64,000 bases of DNA from Lathyrus oleraceus (Eukaryota; Streptophyta; Magnoliopsida; Fabales; Fabaceae). Shown here in pieces: positions 61,700 through 64,000 of this stretch (the first letter of the stretch is position 1; each line of letters begins with the position of its first letter). Both the position numbers and the translations under genes were made by a program. The stretch spans positions 537,114,769 to 537,178,768 of the forward strand of contig NC_066585.1 in NCBI RefSeq assembly GCF_024323335.1. Reading direction: 5' to 3'. Below the pieces are notes generated by a model. The model saw only the letters and a list, made by a program, of their open reading frames with translations, was not told the origin of the DNA and ran no database searches.

Positions 61700-61790
61700 C
61701 AAAAATTAGTCCCAAGTGGATTCGAACTTTGGACTGTATATTTACAACCATTATGCTTTTTCACTAAGTCACTTATGTATCTTATTTAAT
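61700..61790 (-). other. tRNA-like (pol III promoter-like) segment
   Basis: On the minus strand a B-box-like GTTCGAATCCACTTGGG lies ~40-55 bp downstream of an A-box-like TGACTTAGTGAAAAAGC. It does not fold as a complete tRNA by eye. It may be a SINE head or a tRNA pseudogene. Confidence 0.35.
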
Positions 61791-62872
61791 AATTGCAACA
61801 CATATGTATATATTACATAATGGGAAGGAGGACAAAATCCAAAAATAAAATTATTTTGCAATTTGAACTTCTTCTTCCTCTCGTCTAATTTGTAATCTTC
61901 TTCTTCTTCTACATATTCATTCATGGCTACATATTCAGTTAGTAACTTTATTCCATTCCAAATCCTCAGTTGGTAACTTTACTCCGTTTCATTTAATTTT
62001 GTTGTTGTTTTTAATGATGAGGGATGAGTTTGCAAGCTTCATTATCTAATAGAATTGGTGGTGGATTTTTGTTATACATTGGTAGTCTTTGGTTTTGATG
62101 GAAATGTGAGAAATCATTTTTATTCCAAGGAAAGCAAGGAATAATTTTGGGTTTGAAAAAATTCAGGGTTTGTATAATGGTTGGGGGTGGAGATATGGAC
62201 ACAAACCCAAAATTTTGGATTAAATAGTCTTTTCGTTCCTATAAATTGGCGAGTTTTTGGTTTTAGTTCCTGTAACATCATTTTTTTTATAAATTTTAAT
62301 CCCTAATTATGGGTTTGAATTCATATCTTCATGCACAACCTCCATTCAAATCCATAATTTTTTCAGATCGATGAAAACATATGTGTTCGTTTATGAGGTA
62401 TTCATGTATGTTTATTTCATGCTCCATCATTTAAAACCATAATCATCTTTGACGGTTTGATTTTGTAACTTTATTATTCACTCTTTCTCTCAGAATCTTC
62501 ACCATCATCTCAAATTAAAGCTTCATCTTCATGTTTTCTTTTGACGTAAGATTTGAATTCTCAGTTTCTCAAAATACCAATGTGATATTTATATATGCAG
62601 GGTGGTGAAGCATTTTCCAAAATATATACACTCATGTATGTATATACACCTATGACAACAATATGAGAGAGATGGAATGCAATGTCAAGTTGGTTTAAGA
62701 AGGGTAAGAGCTAGAACATGTCATTATGATTGTCATGCTCATGTTTCATGAATAAATATTGAACATAAATTAGTGTAAACAAGGAACGCAAGTGCATGAT
62801 CTCTCTCAAGAATAAGAATTGAACTTCAATTTTCATATACTACAATTTCTGTGCAATTAATGAATAGAAGAA

Positions 62873-62940
62873 GCTCGTGGTTAAGTGGTAAAAGAGGTAG
62901 TATTTTAACAAAAGATTGTGGGTTCAAATCCTACAAGTTA
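62873..62940 (+). other. tRNA-like (pol III promoter-like) segment
   Basis: It contains an A-box-like TGGTTAAGTGGTAAAAG at 62878, then 30 bp on a B-box-like GGGTTCAAATCC at 62920-62931. The middle resembles a tRNA anticodon region, but the acceptor ends do not pair and no CCA-side match is evident. It is probably a tRNA-derived repeat, not a functional tRNA gene. Confidence 0.4.
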
Positions 62941-63737
62941 CAAAAATTTATTCTGTTAAATTTGTAATTAACACGTGTACCAATAAAAAATAATTATATA
63001 AGTCACGTCATGAGTGAAGAAAATGGAAAAATAATTACACATCAGCACCGTTAGCCACCTCACTATTTTTTTAATAGAACTTTCGCCAACAAGAAAGTAA
63101 CATGTAGAGACTTCAACCATAAAGAAAAGATTTAGATACCAAAATTAAAAAATCGCCAACTTACATGGACCAAAAAAACATTTAAGTCTTAAATTTAATT
63201 ATGTTATTTGTTATATATTGTTCTTGCTAAAAGTAGAGAACTTGCTCAAGATTGTGGGAAACTCTAAAATTAGTGGATGATCCTTTTCGATTTTTAGGAG
63301 TGAAGTATTTATAAAAGACTCGTTGGGTCTGGCTAAAAAATTAAAGAAATATTTTAACTATTTTTTATATCAGAAATGTGGGAGTAAAGGAAGGTTGATT
63401 TAAAATCATTGAGAAAATGTTTTTTTTCCCTTTGATTGATATTCTAGATCGTCATTCCTTCGAACACCTCACAAATCACACTTGATAAACGAAACAGGTA
63501 ACGAATCTTAGTTCAAGCGAACAAAAAGTTTTATCATGGTTCGTCTCTTTCTGGAACCAATAAAATTATCTTAGTATATATTCCCTCAAACACAAGGTTT
63601 TGAAAAGGAATAAGTGATTCAATCAAAGTCGAGATAGTTAATTTCAAGGTGAGACTGAGACATTTGATTCTCTCAGGAAAGATTTATACCTTTTGTAGGC
63701 CCTTCATAGGCCACGTGTAATAAATGAAACATTTCAT

Positions 63738-64000
63738 GGTACTACTACGTAAAATTCATTTCACAACGGTTGGAAAAGGGATACCACCATGTCTGACCAA
63801 CTCTTTTTACCTAAGGGGTGGTTATATGTATGATGTTTTCCACCACGGTCGTGCGACCGTGATTATAAGCTATGTATAACGCTATCTATCACAACAGTTA
63901 CTTCAAGCAACCGTTGTGATATTCTTTAATGCATAACATTTAACAACGGTTGTTTTATTATAAATTATGTGAAATGTTTATTTCTCCAATGCTCACTAAA
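63738..64000 (+). mobile_element. Possible left end of another CACTA-like element, cut by the window edge
   Basis: TACTACTACGTAAAATTC resembles a decayed CACTACTAC... terminus. It is followed by subterminal CACAACGGTTG at 63760 and its relatives (CCACGGTCGTGCGACCGTGATT at ~63843, CAACCGTTGTGATA at ~63909, ACAACGGTTG at 63942), in both orientations. The right end is outside the window. Confidence 0.35.

Larger units (their letters stand above)
61627..63200. mobile_element. Probable TIR transposon or composite repeat with two tRNA-like segments
   Basis: Left end: AATTAAATTAAAACTTAAATAGTTTTTTAATCCC. On the minus strand the right end reads TAATTAAATTTAAGACTTAAATGTTTTTTTGGTCC. This gives degenerate terminal inverted repeats of more than 30 bp. 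A related GTTCCTATAAATTGGCGAGTTTTTGG segment recurs internally at 62235. There is no transposase and no clear target duplication. Confidence 0.4.

Noticed and set aside
62873..62940. Functional tRNA gene
   Set aside because: The acceptor stem does not pair and the D- and T-arm spacing is irregular, so I call it only tRNA-like.

Overview
The window is nuclear DNA of a flowering plant. It is AT-rich, intron-bearing and about two thirds transposon-derived. Tat/Ogre-type LTRs dominate, a repeat class that is especially abundant in legumes of the pea/vetch tribe. Together with dirigent genes and plant-mobile-domain (PMD) genes, this suggests Fabeae (Pisum, Vicia, Lathyrus or a relative). That placement is an inference.

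1-17.9 kb is a nest of retrotransposons. An old Ogre-type LTR (1-837, 5325-6897, 15676-15874) was split twice. One split is a 4.5 kb solo Ogre-type LTR (838-5319, TSD CTTAA). The other is a complete, apparently young Ty3/gypsy Tekay element on the minus strand (6903-15670, TSD TATCA) with one uninterrupted 1456-residue gag-pol frame.

17.96-25.89 kb is a large inverted repeat. Two PMD (MAIN-like) pseudogenes face away from a ~190 bp spacer. The right arm carries a 1.7 kb solo LTR that is absent from the left arm. 26-31.5 kb holds further LTR-like repeats and a decayed minus-strand Ogre integrase.

31.5-43.1 kb contains a duplicated ~2 kb block, each copy with an intact dirigent gene (32226-32807 and 41734-42321). 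The copies are separated by a Ty1/copia fragment, CACTA-like ends and long (TA)n tracts. 44-51.5 kb holds a copia LTR with gag start, an Ogre-type 5' LTR with PBS and ORF1 remnant, and a second PMD pseudogene.

52.6-55.3 kb is a CACTA transposon (TSD CAT) enclosing a complete six-exon cytosolic ribosomal protein S11 gene. Just beyond it is a third dirigent gene on the minus strand (55834-56397). The remainder is AT-rich intergenic DNA with microsatellites, a 59 bp alternating purine-pyrimidine tract, a probable TIR element containing two tRNA-like sequences, and a possible CACTA end at the right edge.

Four genes look translatable for the host: three dirigents and RPS11. The Tekay polyprotein is the only intact transposon gene. 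The observations I rate most worth checking are the RPS11 cargo in a CACTA element, two LTR hairpins whose stems covary between copies with fixed 6-nt loops, and the PMD palindrome. No tool was run. Identities are by eye, and boundaries in AT-rich DNA are approximate.
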